From contig CAVTIC010000007.1 of assembly GCA_963734685.1 (NCBI GenBank), positions 186,001 to 250,000 on the forward strand: a stretch of DNA of 64,000 bases. The letters are read 5' to 3'. The notes below the pieces were generated by a model. That model was not told the origin of the DNA. It made no database searches and worked only from the letters and a program-made list of their open reading frames with translations. The stretch is from JAOUEA01 sp963734685 (GTDB taxonomy: Bacteria; Actinomycetota; UBA4738; HRBIN12). The position numbers and the translations under genes are program-made. Every line of letters starts with the position of its first letter. The stretch's first letter is position 1. Below are positions 1-9,548 of the stretch, in pieces.

Positions 1-454
1 TCGACGTACTCGGTGTGGATCGCGTCGGGGATCGCGCCGGCGACGTCCTCGATGTCGACGCCTCCCTCGGCGCTCGCGACGACCACGATCCGTTGCGAGT
101 CCGGTCGACCACGAGGGAGAGGTAGAACTCGCGCTCGATCCGCGACGGCGCGCTCCACGAGGACGCCGGCTCACGCGCTGCCCCTCGGGGCCGGTCTGCT
201 CCGTCACGAGGGTGGAGCCGAGCATCTGGTCGGCGATCTCGGCGATCTTCGCGGGGGAGTTGCCGAGCTTCACGCCGCCGGCCTTGCCGCGCCCGCCCGG
301 CGTGGATCTGGGCCTTCACGACCCAGCGGCTGCCCGCCGAGCTCCTCGGCGACGCGGGCCGCGGCCTTCGACGTGTACACCACCTCGCCGCGCGGCGTCG
401 TCACGCGGTAGCTCGGCGGAGCAGCGATTCGCCTGGTACTCGTGGATGTTCATC
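1..454 (-). CDS. mtkA: Malate thiokinase / succinyl-CoA ligase beta subunit (5' part, frameshifted)
   Basis: This is the N-terminal third of an ATP-grasp acid-CoA ligase beta subunit that runs off the left edge. Translation from the ATG at 454 begins MNIHEYQA, the usual start of SucC/MtkA. After frame changes the conserved nucleotide-binding stretch KAQIHAGGRGKAGGVKL is readable near 300-250, followed by TLVTEQTGPEG and, at the edge, EGGVDIEDVAGAIPDAI. At least three one-base frame changes break the reading frame but no motif is lost. SucC and MtkA cannot be separated on this fragment alone. I favour malate thiokinase (malate + CoA + ATP to malyl-CoA) because mcl, sgaA, ppc and hprA lie just upstream on the same strand. 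The alpha subunit (mtkB/sucD) would be expected beyond the edge. A GGAGGT Shine-Dalgarno sequence precedes the start. Confidence 0.8.
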
Positions 455-507
455 GGTTCACCTCCGCGGCCCGTCGGCGGGTCCTCGTTCTCGGTGCCGG
501 CACTTCC

Positions 508-1478
508 TCAGCGGGCGCGCATCTGCTCGACCTTGCGCATCAGGTTCTCGCGCCATGCGGATCGAGGCGGCGTCGATCAGGCGACCGTCGAGCGAGACCG
601 CTCCCTTGCCCTTCCTTCGCGGCGTCCTCCATCGCCTGGAGGATCCGCTCGGCGCGTTCGATCTCTGTCCGTCGCCGGCGTGAAGACCTCGTTCGCGAGC
701 TCGACCTGCGACGGGTGGATCGCCCACTTCCCTTCGCAGCCCAGCGCGGCCGCGCGACGCGCGGCGCGCGGTAGCCGTCGGCGTCCCCGTAGTCGCCGAA
801 GGGCCCGTCGATCGGACGGAGGCCCTGCGCGCGGCACGCCGCCACCATGCGCGAGATGCCGAAGTGCCACTGGTCGCCCCAGTGGATGCTCCCGGGCGCC
901 GCGCCTCGGGTCGGGATCGGTCAGCACCGCGTAGTCGGGGTTCGCGCCGCCGATGTTCGTGGTGCGCGCCTGCACGCTCGCGGCGTAGTCGGCCACCCCG
1001 AAGACCATCGCCTCGAGACGGTCGGGACGTGCACGCGCGATCGCCTCGACGTTCGCCATGCCCGCCGCGGTCTCGATCAGGATGTGGATCCCGATGCGAC
1101 CGAGCTCGAACCCTTGCGCTGCTCGATCTGGTCGAGCAGCGTCGCGACGAACTCGACGTCGGACGGCGAGCCCACCTTCGGCACCAGCACCGTGTCGAGC
1201 ACGTCACCGCGCGCCTCCACCACGTCGACGACGTCGCGGTAGCACCAGCGGGTGTCGAGGCCGTTCACGCGCACGCTGACGGCGGTGCCCGACCAATCGT
1301 GCGCCCGGAGCGCCTCGATCACGTTGGCCCGCGCCCGCTCCTTGTCGGCCGGCGCGACGGCGTCTTCGAGATCGAGGAACACGACATCGGCGCCGAGCGT
1401 GGGAGCCTTCTCCATCGCTCGCAGGTTCGTGCCGGGCACGGCGAGCTCGCTCCGGTGCAGCCGGGCATCGTCGGCCAT
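508..1478 (-). CDS. mcl: L-malyl-CoA lyase (HpcH/HpaI/CitE family), frameshifted
   Basis: CitE-like aldolase of about 320 residues that cleaves malyl-CoA to glyoxylate and acetyl-CoA, the step after malate thiokinase in the serine cycle. Visible motifs are LHRSELAVPGTN at the N terminus, the metal-binding FLDLEDAV, the CoA/substrate region VSVRVNGLDT, FGVADYAAS, and the C-terminal EGKWAIHPSQVELANEVFTP followed by GAVSLDGRLIDAASIRMA. The last two are typical of malyl-CoA and methylmalyl-CoA lyases rather than citrate lyase. The start at 1478 (MADDARLHRSEL) fits the family length, and the stop is TGA at 508-510. About five one-base frame changes fall between 1120 and 540. It sits 17 nt after the sgaA stop, in the same operon. 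Malyl-CoA versus beta-methylmalyl-CoA specificity is not resolvable here. Confidence 0.85.
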
Positions 1479-1495
1479 GGCCGGTCCTGCTCGGC

Positions 1496-2636
1496 CTAGC
1501 GGGGCAGCACGGCGTCGAACGCGGCGAGCACCCGATCGGCGGTCTCGCGGTTCGCGTTCACGCCCATCAGGCCGACACGCCAGATGGGCGGCGCCTTCGG
1601 ACCGAGACCACCACCGACCTCGAGGTCGAACTCGCGCAGGATCCGGGTCTGGACCTCGTTGCCGTCCACCCCGTCGGGCACCTTCACGGCGGTCAGCTCC
1701 ACCAGCTGGTGGTCCGGGTCGGCGAGCAGCTCGAACCCGCGGGCCCGGATCTCGTCCTGGAAGTAGCGTCCCGCGTCCTCGTTGCGAGCCCACCGAGCCT
1801 CGAGGCCCTCCTCGAGCGCGAGCTCGGACCCCCGTGTACAGCGCGTAGTACTGCAGGATCGGCATCGTGTGGTGATACGTGATCGGCCGGTCGATCCAGT
1901 ACTTCGCGAGCTCCTCGAAGTCGTAGTAGTAGGGAGCCGGTCCCTGGTGCGTCGCCATCGCGTCGATCGCACGCTCGCTGATCGTGACGGGCGCGATGCC
2001 GGGGGGGCATCCGAGCGACTTCTGCGAGCAGGAGTAGGCGTAGTCGAGGCCCCACGCGTCCGCCTCGACCTGCTGACCGCCGAGCGACGTCACGCAGTCG
2101 GCGTAGAGCAGCGCCTCCGACGCCGCTCGCGCGCATCGCGGCGGCGAGCTCCTGCAGCGGGAACTCGGCGCCGGTCGAGGTCTCGGCGTGCACGACGCTC
2201 ACGATCTTCGTGTCCGGGGTTGGCCGCGAGCGTCTCCACGATGCGATCGACGCGGCACGATCTGGCCGAGGTCGGCGGTCAGCTCGACCACGTTCGCGCC
2301 CACGCGGTGCGCGAAGTCGTTCAATCGCGAGCCGAAGAACCCCCAGTGGCAGCTGATCACGGTGTCGCCGGGGTCGATGAGGTTCATGAAGCCGGCCTCC
2401 ATCGCGGAGGTGCCCGACGACGACAGCGCGATCGTCAGGCCCTGGTCGCCGCGACGCCAGAGCGCGCGCATCCCGTCGACGAGGTCGAGCAGGATGTCCC
2501 AGAAGTCGGGGTCGAGGTGCCCGTTCATCGGCAGGCGCATCGCGTCGAGCACCGCCGGGTGCACGTTCGACGGCCCGGGACCGCACAGGAGACGCTCGCC
2601 GGGCTGCAGCGCCGGCATCGTGGCATCGCTGGTCAT
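1496..2636 (-). CDS. sgaA: Serine-glyoxylate aminotransferase (class V PLP enzyme), frameshifted
   Basis: PLP enzyme of about 380 residues that transfers the amino group of serine to glyoxylate, giving hydroxypyruvate and glycine. The N terminus carries LLCGPGPSNVHPAVLDAM, typical of the alanine/serine-glyoxylate aminotransferase group. The cofactor-binding SSSGTSAMEAG and HWGFFGSRL follow, and the Schiff-base lysine lies in CSQKSLGCPPG near 2010. The C-terminal domain ends RETADRVLAAFDAVLPR before TAG at 1496-1498. Single-base frame changes occur near 2260, 2120 and 1830. Alanine-glyoxylate aminotransferase is the main alternative. Serine as donor is inferred from the flanking hprA, ppc and mcl genes. 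It starts about 150 nt after the ppc stop, the largest gap in the cluster. Confidence 0.85.
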
Positions 2637-2787
2637 GTCGGACCCTCCCTCCCGCGGTCAGCCGCGGTCCGCCACTCGCTTGAACGCCGGTTCAAGGAGC
2701 GCCGAGTATGGCACAGGGCGGACGCCGAGCCGGTAGTGGGCTGCGGCAGCTTCAGGTCAACCGCGGGGTATCGACGACGCCTCGACC

Positions 2788-5386
2788 TCAGCCGGTGTTC
2801 TGCAGCCCCGCCGCGACGCCGCTGATCGAGGCCTGGATCAAGCGCTCGGTGCGCGAGCTCCGCCGATCGTCGAGGAAACGCACCTGCAGGAACGACAGCG
2901 CGTCGACGTAGGGGTTGCGGAACTCGATCGCGCGCTGCAGGTCGGGGCGGCCGTCGAGCAGGCGCGTATGGCCGGTGACCGAGAGCACGAGCTCCGTGGT
3001 GCGTGCCATCTCGTCGCGGATCGACGCGGCGAGGTCGGGCCGGTCCCCCCTGGCGAGGTAGCGTTCGGCGATCGACGGGTCGGCCTTCGCGAGCGACAGC
3101 TCCGCGTTGTCGAGCAACGTGGAGAAGAACGGCCACTCGCGCGCCATCGCGCGCAGCCGTGAGATGCCGCCTCGGCGCGACGCGACCTCGCCGAGTCCGG
3201 CGCCCAGCCCGTACCAGCCGGTCAGGTTGATGCGGCTCTGCCCCCAGGCGAAGACCCAGGGGATCGCCCGGAGATCTTCGAGCGCGGTGGCGTCGTCGAT
3301 CCCGCGCGAGATGGGGCGCGACGCGATCGGCAGCGTGCCGATCTGTGCGATCGGCGTGACGCGGCGGAAGAACTCCAGGAACCCGGGCGCATGCACCAGG
3401 GCTTCGTAGCGCGTGCGCGATGCGAGGGACATACGGTCGATCTCGTCGGCGAAACGGTCGGCCGCGTCGACCGTCACCGGCTCTGCGGAAGCCCGCACGA
3501 CCGCGTTCGTGAGCTGCTCGAGGTGGCGGCGGGCGAGCGCGCCGTTGCCGTAGCGGGCGAACGCCACCTCGCCTTGTTCGGTGACCTTGAAGCGGCCTGC
3601 CACCGATCCCGGCGGCTCGGCCGTGATCGCGGCGCTCGCCGGCCCCCCGCCGCGCCCCAAGGCGCCGCCACGCCCGTGGAAGATCGTGAGCCGACATCGT
3701 TGGCCCGGGCCCATGCCACCATCGCCCGCTGGGCGCCGTAGAGCTCCAGGTTCGCGGCGAGCATCCCGACCTCCTTCGCGGAGTCGGAGTAGCCGACCAT
3801 GACCTCGAGCTCGTCGCGGCGTCGGCGCAGCAGGCGCCGTGACTCGGGCCTCGCCGCCCACGCGCCGAGGATCTCGGGGGCCGCGGCGAGCTCCTTCCGC
3901 GTCTCGAGCAACGGCACCGGCACGATCTCCGGCGGCGCCTCGGGCACGGCGAGGCGGGCCAGACGCAGCACGCCGGAGAGGTCGTCGGCCGATCGCGTGA
4001 AGCTCACGATCACGTGGTCGCAGGCCTCGGTGCCGTAGCGCTGCTGGATGTCGGCGATCGCGCGGAAGGTGGCCAGCACCTCTCGGGTCGCTGGCGAGGG
4101 CCGCGCGGCCCTCTCGCCGCTCGCGGCGGTCACCTCCGCGAGCGCCGAGGCCAGCACGCTCGAGTGTTGCCGAACCTCCATCGCGGCGAGGTGGAACCCG
4201 AACGTCTCCACCTGCCAGCGCAGGTGTTGCAGCTCTCCATACGCGAGGCGCGCGGCGCCCGCCGCTGCGAGTGACCGCTGCAGCAGGTCGATGTCATCGC
4301 GGAACCCCCGAGGACGGTCGTAACAGCCGGACCCGCCCGCGCGGGTGGCGGCCAGTCGATGGGCGGCGAGTCCGAGGAAGCGCCGATGCGGCGCATCGGA
4401 GAGCTTGCGCTCCAGCTCTGCCGCGACCTCGGGGAGCGCGGTCGCCGATCGCGGAGCGCCCGCCGCAGCGCCCGGCTCGGCGGCACGTCGCGCTCCGAGA
4501 CCGAGAGGGTCCGGGCGATGCGCCGGGCGGCGGCCTCGAGCCCGCGCAGCACGTGATCCGACTGGATCGCGACCGTGGCGCGCGTGACCTGCGCGGTGAC
4601 GCCCGGGTTCCCGTCGCGATCACCGCCCACCCACGTGCCCCACCGGAGGAAGGGCTCGAACGAGGGCGGCCGGACGCCGCATCCTTCGGGGTCCAGTCGT
4701 CGGTCCATCTCGCGGTAGACGGCCGGCAGCGAGCTGAAGATCGTCTGATCGAAGAGCGCGAGCACCGCGCGGACCTCGTCGAGCGGCTCCGGCCGGTGCG
4801 GACGGATCGGGTCGGTGCGCCACAGGCCGGCGATCTCTTCCCGCATGTGGCGTCGTACCTCCTGTTCCTCCGACGCGCCCAGCGGCAGCTCCTCGAGATG
4901 CTCGAGCAGCGAGCCGATGCGCCACAGGTGCTCGACGACCGCCCGGCGCTTGGCCTCGGTGGGATGGGCCGTGAGCACCGGTTGGATCCGCAGGTCGGCG
5001 GTGGGGGCGGGGTCGACGTCGAGCGCGCCGATCGAGTCCTTGACCGGCGTGCCCGACCGGGCCCGCCGACGCAAGGTGCGCACGCGGTGGCGCTCCTCGG
5101 CGAGGTTCACGAGCTGGAAGTAGCACGTGAACGCCCTGATCACATCCTCGGCCCGCCCGATGTCCAGGCCGTCGACGAGGTGCGTGATCCTGCGTCGACG
5201 GGTGGCCGTCGGATGACCCCGATGCGCGATCGCAGCCGTGCGCAACGCCTCGACCTCGGCGAGCAACGTCTCGCCGCCACTCTCGGCGATCGCGTCGCCG
5301 AGCATCGTGGTGAGCAGGCGGACGTCGGCGCGGAGCGCGCGAGAGCGGGGACCCTCACCGCGGCGTGAGACCGCCCGGCCGGTCAC
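2788..5386 (-). CDS. ppc: Phosphoenolpyruvate carboxylase, frameshifted
   Basis: PEP carboxylase of about 866 residues that adds bicarbonate to PEP to give oxaloacetate, the C4-forming step of the serine cycle and an anaplerotic enzyme elsewhere. Catalytic signatures are all present: VLTAHPTEAKRRAVVEHL (catalytic His, about residue 140), GGDRDGNPGVTAQVT (about 245), GYSDSAKEVGMLAAN and FHGRGGALGRGGGP (about 560-590), and the invariant C-terminal QNTG just before the stop at 2788. The frame changes near 4480, 4180 and 3690 cut the gene into three overlapping open frames without loss of sequence. The GTG start at 5386 lies 4 nt after the hprA stop, so the two are almost certainly cotranscribed. 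Length is slightly below the family's usual 880-970 residues. Confidence 0.92.
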
Positions 5387-5390
5387 GAGA

Positions 5391-6377
5391 TCAGCCGGAC
5401 AGCGCGTCGGGGTTCAACAAGGTGGGGGGCCGGGCGCCGTCGATCGCAGCGAACACGTTGTCGACGACGAGGTGGCCCATCGCGTTGCGCGTGTCGACCG
5501 TGGCGCTGCCGAGGTGCGGGATCACGACCGCGTTCTCGAGCTTCAGCAGGCGAGGTTCCACCTCGGGCTCGCGCTCGAACACGTCGAGCCCGGCCGCGAA
5601 GATCTCCCCGGCCTCCAGCGCGTCGGCGAGCGCCGCCTCGTCGACCACCGGACCCCGCGAGGTGTTCACGACCACGGCCGAGGGCTTCATCGTGCGGAAG
5701 GCATCGGCCCCGAACAGGTGCCGGGTCTCGGGGGTGAGGTTCGTGTGGATCGAGACGAAGTCGGCCTGGCCCAGCAGGTCGTCGAGCTCGAGCCGCTCGG
5801 CGCCGGTCTCGGCCTCGACGTCCGGAGGCAGCTGCACCGCATCGCTGTAGACGACACGCATGCCGAACCCTCTCGCTCGCCGCGCCACCGCCTGGCCGAT
5901 GCGGCCGAAGCCGACGATGCCGATCGTCTTGTGGTGCACGTCCTGGCCGAGCATCATGAGCGGCCCCCAGATCCACGGGCTGCCCGACCGGAGGAACCGC
6001 TCGCCCTCGCCGAGCCGCCGTGCGGCTGCCATCAGCAGCGCGAACGCGGTGTCGGCGGTTGTCTCCGTGAGCACGTCGGGGGTGTTCGTCGCGAGCACGC
6101 CTGCCGCGGTGCAGGCCCCTACGTCGACGTTGTCGAAGCCGACCGCGTGGTTCGCGACGATCTTCAGCTGTGCCCCGGCCGCTTCGAGGAATTCGGCATC
6201 GACGTGCTCGGTCAACATCGTCACGATCGCGTCACGGCCGGCGATCACGGTCAGCAACTCGTCGCGCGGGATTCCGAACTCGTTCTCGTGCACCGTGACG
6301 TCGCATCGTTCCTGCAGGCGGGCGAGGGGCGCATCCATGATCGGACGGGTCACCAGGACGTTCGGTCGATCGGTCAT
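5391..6377 (-). CDS. hprA: Hydroxypyruvate/glyoxylate reductase (D-2-hydroxyacid dehydrogenase)
   Basis: Intact 328-residue NAD(P)-dependent D-2-hydroxyacid dehydrogenase. It would reduce hydroxypyruvate to D-glycerate, the product that feeds back to phosphoglycerate in the serine cycle. The Rossmann motif GIVGFGRIGQAVARRA lies near residue 150. The catalytic Arg is in NTSRGPVVDE, the Glu in FEREPEVEP and the acid/base His in IPHLGSATVDT. The ATG at 6377 has AAGGG 7 nt upstream. Longer frames reaching 6905 lack family homology in the extension. It is the first gene of the minus-strand serine-cycle operon. By family alone it could also be a glyoxylate reductase or phosphoglycerate dehydrogenase, but it has no C-terminal ACT domain. 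Confidence 0.85.
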   Translation of the reverse strand: MTDRPNVLVTRPIMDAPLARLQERCDVTVHENEFGIPRDELLTVIAGRDAIVTMLTEHVDAEFLEAAGAQLKIVANHAVGFDNVDVGACTAAGVLATNTPDVLTETTADTAFALLMAAARRLGEGERFLRSGSPWIWGPLMMLGQDVHHKTIGIVGFGRIGQAVARRARGFGMRVVYSDAVQLPPDVEAETGAERLELDDLLGQADFVSIHTNLTPETRHLFGADAFRTMKPSAVVVNTSRGPVVDEAALADALEAGEIFAAGLDVFEREPEVEPRLLKLENAVVIPHLGSATVDTRNAMGHLVVDNVFAAIDGARPPTLLNPDALSG

Positions 6378-6491
6378 CGCGATCCCTTCTATCCGGGCCG
6401 TTCGCTGGCGCGGTGCGACGGCGGGAAGCTTCGAAGTATGCCGCGTCCGAGCCATCGAGGGGTAGCCCGACGCCGATGGCTCCGACGCCGA

Positions 6492-6497
6492 TACGCT
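6492..6497 (+). promoter_or_regulatory. Candidate -10 box of a leaderless start
   Basis: TACGCT is followed by 8 nt and then the GTG at 6506. No Shine-Dalgarno sequence lies between them, so the transcript probably begins at or next to the start codon. No clear -35 box is visible. Confidence 0.5.
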
Positions 6498-6505
6498 GGT
6501 CGACC

Positions 6506-7027
6506 GTGCGCCTGCCCATGCGGATCGAGACAGAACGCCTGCGGCTCCGGCCGTTCCACGAGGACCTGTCCGACGCCGACGCGCTGCAGGCCGTGCTGGG
6601 CGACGCGGCCTCGATGCGCTACTACCCCGCCCCGTTCGATCTCGACCGCACGCGAGCGTGGGTCGAAGGTCAGCTCGCACGGTACGAGCGTGACGGATTC
6701 GGACTGTTGGCGATCGAGGACCGAGGGACCGGTGAGGTGATCGGAGACGTCGGACCCACGGTGCAGGAGGCGGACGGCGATCCCTTCGTCGAGCTCGGCT
6801 GGCACGTGCTCGCGTCGAGGCAGCGTCAGGGCATCGCCACCGAGGCCGGAGCCGCGTGCCGTGAGGCCGCGTTCTCCTCGCTCGACGCACCCTTCCTGAT
6901 CTCACTGATCAGACCGGAGAACGTTCCGTCGCGGCGGGTCGCCGAGAAGCTCGGCTTCGACATCTGGCGCGGCACGATTCGCGCAGGGTGGGGACACCTG
7001 ATCTACCGACTCGACCGCCCGGGCTGA
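6506..7027 (+). CDS. GNAT-family N-acetyltransferase (RimJ/RimL type)
   Basis: Acyl-CoA-dependent N-acetyltransferase of about 173 residues. It opens with RIETERLRLRPFHEDLSDAD, the usual start of the RimJ/RimL-like Acetyltransf_3 group. The CoA-binding region is degenerate around GWHVLASRQRQGIATEAG, with the Q/RxxGxA element in RQRQGIA. The C-terminal IRPENVPSRRVAEKLGFDIW carries the family's N-x-x-S-x-x-V/L-x-x-K-x-G-F signature. The substrate cannot be predicted. The GTG at 6506 is chosen because of the -10-like box 8 nt upstream, and ATG 6518 is the alternative. The gene is divergent from hprA and convergent with the antiporter at 7043, so no operon partner is apparent. Confidence 0.85.
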   Translation: MRLPMRIETERLRLRPFHEDLSDADALQAVLGDAASMRYYPAPFDLDRTRAWVEGQLARYERDGFGLLAIEDRGTGEVIGDVGPTVQEADGDPFVELGWHVLASRQRQGIATEAGAACREAAFSSLDAPFLISLIRPENVPSRRVAEKLGFDIWRGTIRAGWGHLIYRLDRPG

Positions 7028-7042
7028 GCCCGAAGATCCCGA

Positions 7043-8287
7043 TCAGCTCACCGGAGAGCGTCGTCCGCGGGAGAGGCCGGCGAGCCCGGGCTGCCGTTCG
7101 ATCCACGCCGAGGCGGGGTCGATCAGTCGCATCACGAACGGGTTCAGGGTGATCGAGACGAGGGCGCCCGCCAGCACGAGCGACAGGGCGTCGGGCGAGA
7201 GCAGGTCGAGCGACCGGCCGAGCTCCGCCAGGATGAACGAGAACTCGCCGATCTGGCTGAGGCCGGCCGCGACGGTGAGACCGGTGCGCGCAGGCCGTCC
7301 GGCTGCGACCACGATCGCGAACGCCGCGATCGACTTGCCCGCCACGATCACGAGCGCGACCACGAGGATCGCTTGCCACTGGTCGACCAGGGAGGCAGGG
7401 TCGATCAGCATGCCGATCGAGACGAAGAAGAGCACGGCGAACGCTTCCTGCAGTGGGATGGCGTGCTCGGCTGCGCGATGGCTGAGGTCCGAGCCGTTCA
7501 CGGCGACCCCGGCGAGGAAGGCGCCGAGGGCGACCGAGACCCCGAAGATCTCCGCTGCTCCGTAGGCGATGCCGAGTGCCACAGCGAGCACCGCGAGCAC
7601 GAACAGGTCGCGAGCGCCGAGGCGCTCCGCCCACGTGAGCAGGGTCGGCACCACACGCCGGCCGACGATCAGCATCAGGGCGACGAACGCGACCAGCTTG
7701 CCGAGCGTGAGCACGAGTTCCAGCACCAGGGACGTGTCAGGACCGACGTCCGATGCGCCTCCGAGCGATCCGGCCATCCCCGGCAGCACGACGAGCGCCA
7801 CCACCATGACGATGTCTTCGACGAGCAGCCACCCGACCGCGAGTCGGCCCTCAGGGGTCTCCACACCGCCGCGCTCATCGAGGGCTCGCAGCAGCACGAC
7901 GGTGCTCGCCACCGACAACGCCAGCCCGAACACGAAGCCTTCGCCGGCCGGCCATCCCCAGACCCACGCGATGGCCATGCCCAGCAGGGTCGCGACGGCG
8001 ATCTGTCCGAGCGCGCCGGGCACGGCGATCCCACGGACAGCCAGCAGGTCGCCGACCGAGAAATGCATCCCCACGCCGAACATCAGCAGGATGACGCCGA
8101 TGTCGGCCAGCTGGGTCGCGAGCTCGGCGTCGGCCACGAACCCCGGGGTGAACGGGCCCACCACCACGCCCGCGAGCAGATAGCCCACGATCGTGGGCAG
8201 CCCGATCCTGGCGGCGATCAGGCCGCCGGCGAACGCTGCCGCCAGACTGATCGCGATCGTCGCGATGAGCTGGGTGTCTCCGTGCAT
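7043..8287 (-). CDS. Monovalent cation:proton antiporter, CPA2 (KefB-like)
   Basis: Polytopic membrane protein of 414 residues with about twelve hydrophobic segments. It exchanges K+ or Na+ for protons at the cytoplasmic membrane. CPA2 features include LPTIVGYLLAGVVVGPFTPG at the first helices, LADIGVILLMFGVGMHFSV, the ion-site region LLVEDIVMVVAL, and the second-repeat VALGAFLAGVAVNGSDL. It ends shortly after the membrane domain, so there is no TrkA-N/RCK regulatory domain as in KefB/KefC. The start at 8287 (MHGDTQLIAT) marks the beginning of the first membrane helix, and longer frames fuse it to out-of-frame cyclophilin sequence. Ion preference is unknown. Confidence 0.88.
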   Translation of the reverse strand: MHGDTQLIATIAISLAAAFAGGLIAARIGLPTIVGYLLAGVVVGPFTPGFVADAELATQLADIGVILLMFGVGMHFSVGDLLAVRGIAVPGALGQIAVATLLGMAIAWVWGWPAGEGFVFGLALSVASTVVLLRALDERGGVETPEGRLAVGWLLVEDIVMVVALVVLPGMAGSLGGASDVGPDTSLVLELVLTLGKLVAFVALMLIVGRRVVPTLLTWAERLGARDLFVLAVLAVALGIAYGAAEIFGVSVALGAFLAGVAVNGSDLSHRAAEHAIPLQEAFAVLFFVSIGMLIDPASLVDQWQAILVVALVIVAGKSIAAFAIVVAAGRPARTGLTVAAGLSQIGEFSFILAELGRSLDLLSPDALSLVLAGALVSITLNPFVMRLIDPASAWIERQPGLAGLSRGRRSPVS

Positions 8288-8399
8288 CCCGCGCCCTTCG
8301 TGAGGCCGTCGGCGCCGGGAACCTCGAGAAGGATCCCGTCGAGCGAGCTCGACTCCTCGAGCGGCACCTGCGCCTGCTCGGCGCGCCGACAGGTCCGCG

Positions 8400-8910
8400 T
8401 CACTCCGCGATGTCGATGCGATTCGATCACGATGTCCTCGGTCGGGCGATCCAGCGCCCCGGTCGACGACTTCGAGATGTGCTCGACCACGTCGTATCCC
8501 TCGGTGACCTCGCCGAAGATCGTGTGCCGTCCGGTGAGCCACTCGGTCGGTGCGACGGTCACGAAGAACTGGCAGCCGTTCGTGCCGGGCCCCGCGTTCG
8601 CCATCGCGAGCAGGCCTGGCCGGTCGAACGACGGACCGCCGGGCGGGCACTCGTCCTCGAACGTATAGCCGGGCCCGCCCTTGCCCGTGCCGGTGGGGTC
8701 GCCGCCTTGGATCATGAACCCGTCGATCACCCGGTGGAAGATCGTGCCCGGATACAGCGCCTCGGTCTTCGCGCTGCCGTCGCGAGGATCGGTCCATTCG
8801 CGTCCGCCACTCGACAGGTCGACGAAGTTCTGCACCGTCTTCGGAGCGTGCTCGGGCATCAGGGCCACCGTGAACGACCCCTGGTTCGTGACGAACGTGG
8901 CGGTGGACAT
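8400..8910 (-). CDS. ppiB: Cyclophilin-type peptidyl-prolyl isomerase, frameshift at 3' end
   Basis: Single-domain cytoplasmic cyclophilin of about 169 residues that catalyses proline cis-trans isomerisation. The catalytic FHRVIDGFMIQGGDP, the Q/F pocket GTNGCQFFVTVAPTEWLTG and HTIFGEVTEGYDVV are all present. Near 8408 the frame IVIES runs into unrelated sequence. Removing one C restores the expected ending IVIESIDIAE and a TGA at 8400-8402, which is direct evidence for a one-base insertion in this assembly. An AGGAGG Shine-Dalgarno sequence lies 10 nt before the ATG at 8910. There is no signal peptide, so it should act in the cytoplasm. The gene is divergent from the MarR regulator. Confidence 0.93.
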
Positions 8911-8960
8911 GGTCGATCGACCTCCTCGCGGCGTGAAACCCCGAGTCTAAGCGGCGGGAG

Positions 8961-8980
8961 ATAGTTGTGCGCGCAAGTAT
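8961..8980. promoter_or_regulatory. Imperfect 20-bp palindrome, candidate MarR operator
   Basis: ATAGTTGTGCGCGCAAGTAT matches its own reverse complement at 16 of 20 positions. It lies between the divergent cyclophilin and marR genes, 20 nt before the marR ATG, a usual place for an autoregulatory MarR site. Binding by this MarR is inferred. Confidence 0.5.
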
Positions 8981-8999
8981 CCACCCGTACCCTCGCCGC

Positions 9000-9455
9000 A
9001 TGGCCGCCGACTCGAAGCTCCAGGCATGGTTCACGTTCCTGCAGGCGCACGACGCCGTCACCGAGGGCCTCGGTGACGAGTTGCGAGAGCGAACCGGACT
9101 GGTGATGTCGGAGTACGAGGTGCTGCTCTATCTCTACCGCGCTCCGGAGGGGAGGCTCCGCATGGCCGATCTCGCCGAGAGCGTGCTGCTCACGGCCAGC
9201 GGCACCACCCGGGCGGTCGATCGTATGGAACGTGAGGGCCTGGTGCACCGAGCCCCCGACCCCGACGACGGACGGGCGACGCTGGTCTCGCTCTCGGCCG
9301 CCGGACGGAGGCGGTTCCGCGCCGCGGCCCCCGTGCACCTCGAGGGCATCCGGGCGCGGTTCCTCGACGCGCTCACGACACGGGAGGCCCGCGAGCTGCG
9401 ATCGGCACTCGCGAAGGTGCTCGACGCCAACGGACGGGCCGAACGGAGATCGTGA
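9000..9455 (+). CDS. MarR-family transcriptional regulator
   Basis: Winged-helix repressor of 151 residues. The recognition region is LRMADLAESVLLTASGTTRA (about residues 58-77), followed by the wing VDRMEREGLVHRAPDPDDGRA, whose D-x-R/D-D-G-R-A turn is the MarR hallmark. A preceding VMSEYEVLLYLYRAPEG fits helix 2. The ATG at 9000 has TACCCT at 8988-8993, 6 nt upstream, and no Shine-Dalgarno sequence, so it may be leaderless. The dimer probably binds the palindrome at 8961-8980, controlling itself and perhaps the divergent cyclophilin. The ligand is unknown. Confidence 0.9.
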   Translation: MAADSKLQAWFTFLQAHDAVTEGLGDELRERTGLVMSEYEVLLYLYRAPEGRLRMADLAESVLLTASGTTRAVDRMEREGLVHRAPDPDDGRATLVSLSAAGRRRFRAAAPVHLEGIRARFLDALTTREARELRSALAKVLDANGRAERRS

Positions 9456-9548
9456 CCAGGTTCATGACGTTTCTATGGAGGGGGGTTCCACTCGGGTAAC
9501 ATCTCCCGAAGCGGACGTAGGCGCGCGACCCGACACCGAAGGACACCC

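Noticed and set aside
1..5386. Decay of the serine-cycle genes into pseudogenes
   Set aside because: All catalytic motifs survive and the frame changes are single bases, as also seen in essential genes elsewhere. Sequence error is the simpler explanation.
5391..6905. N-terminal extension of hprA to 504 codons
   Set aside because: The extension is antisense to the acetyltransferase and lacks homology. The ATG at 6377 has a good ribosome-binding site.
8288..9061. Long minus-strand frame joining the antiporter to upstream sequence
   Set aside because: The upstream part is the wrong frame of the cyclophilin gene. The antiporter begins at its first membrane helix at 8287.
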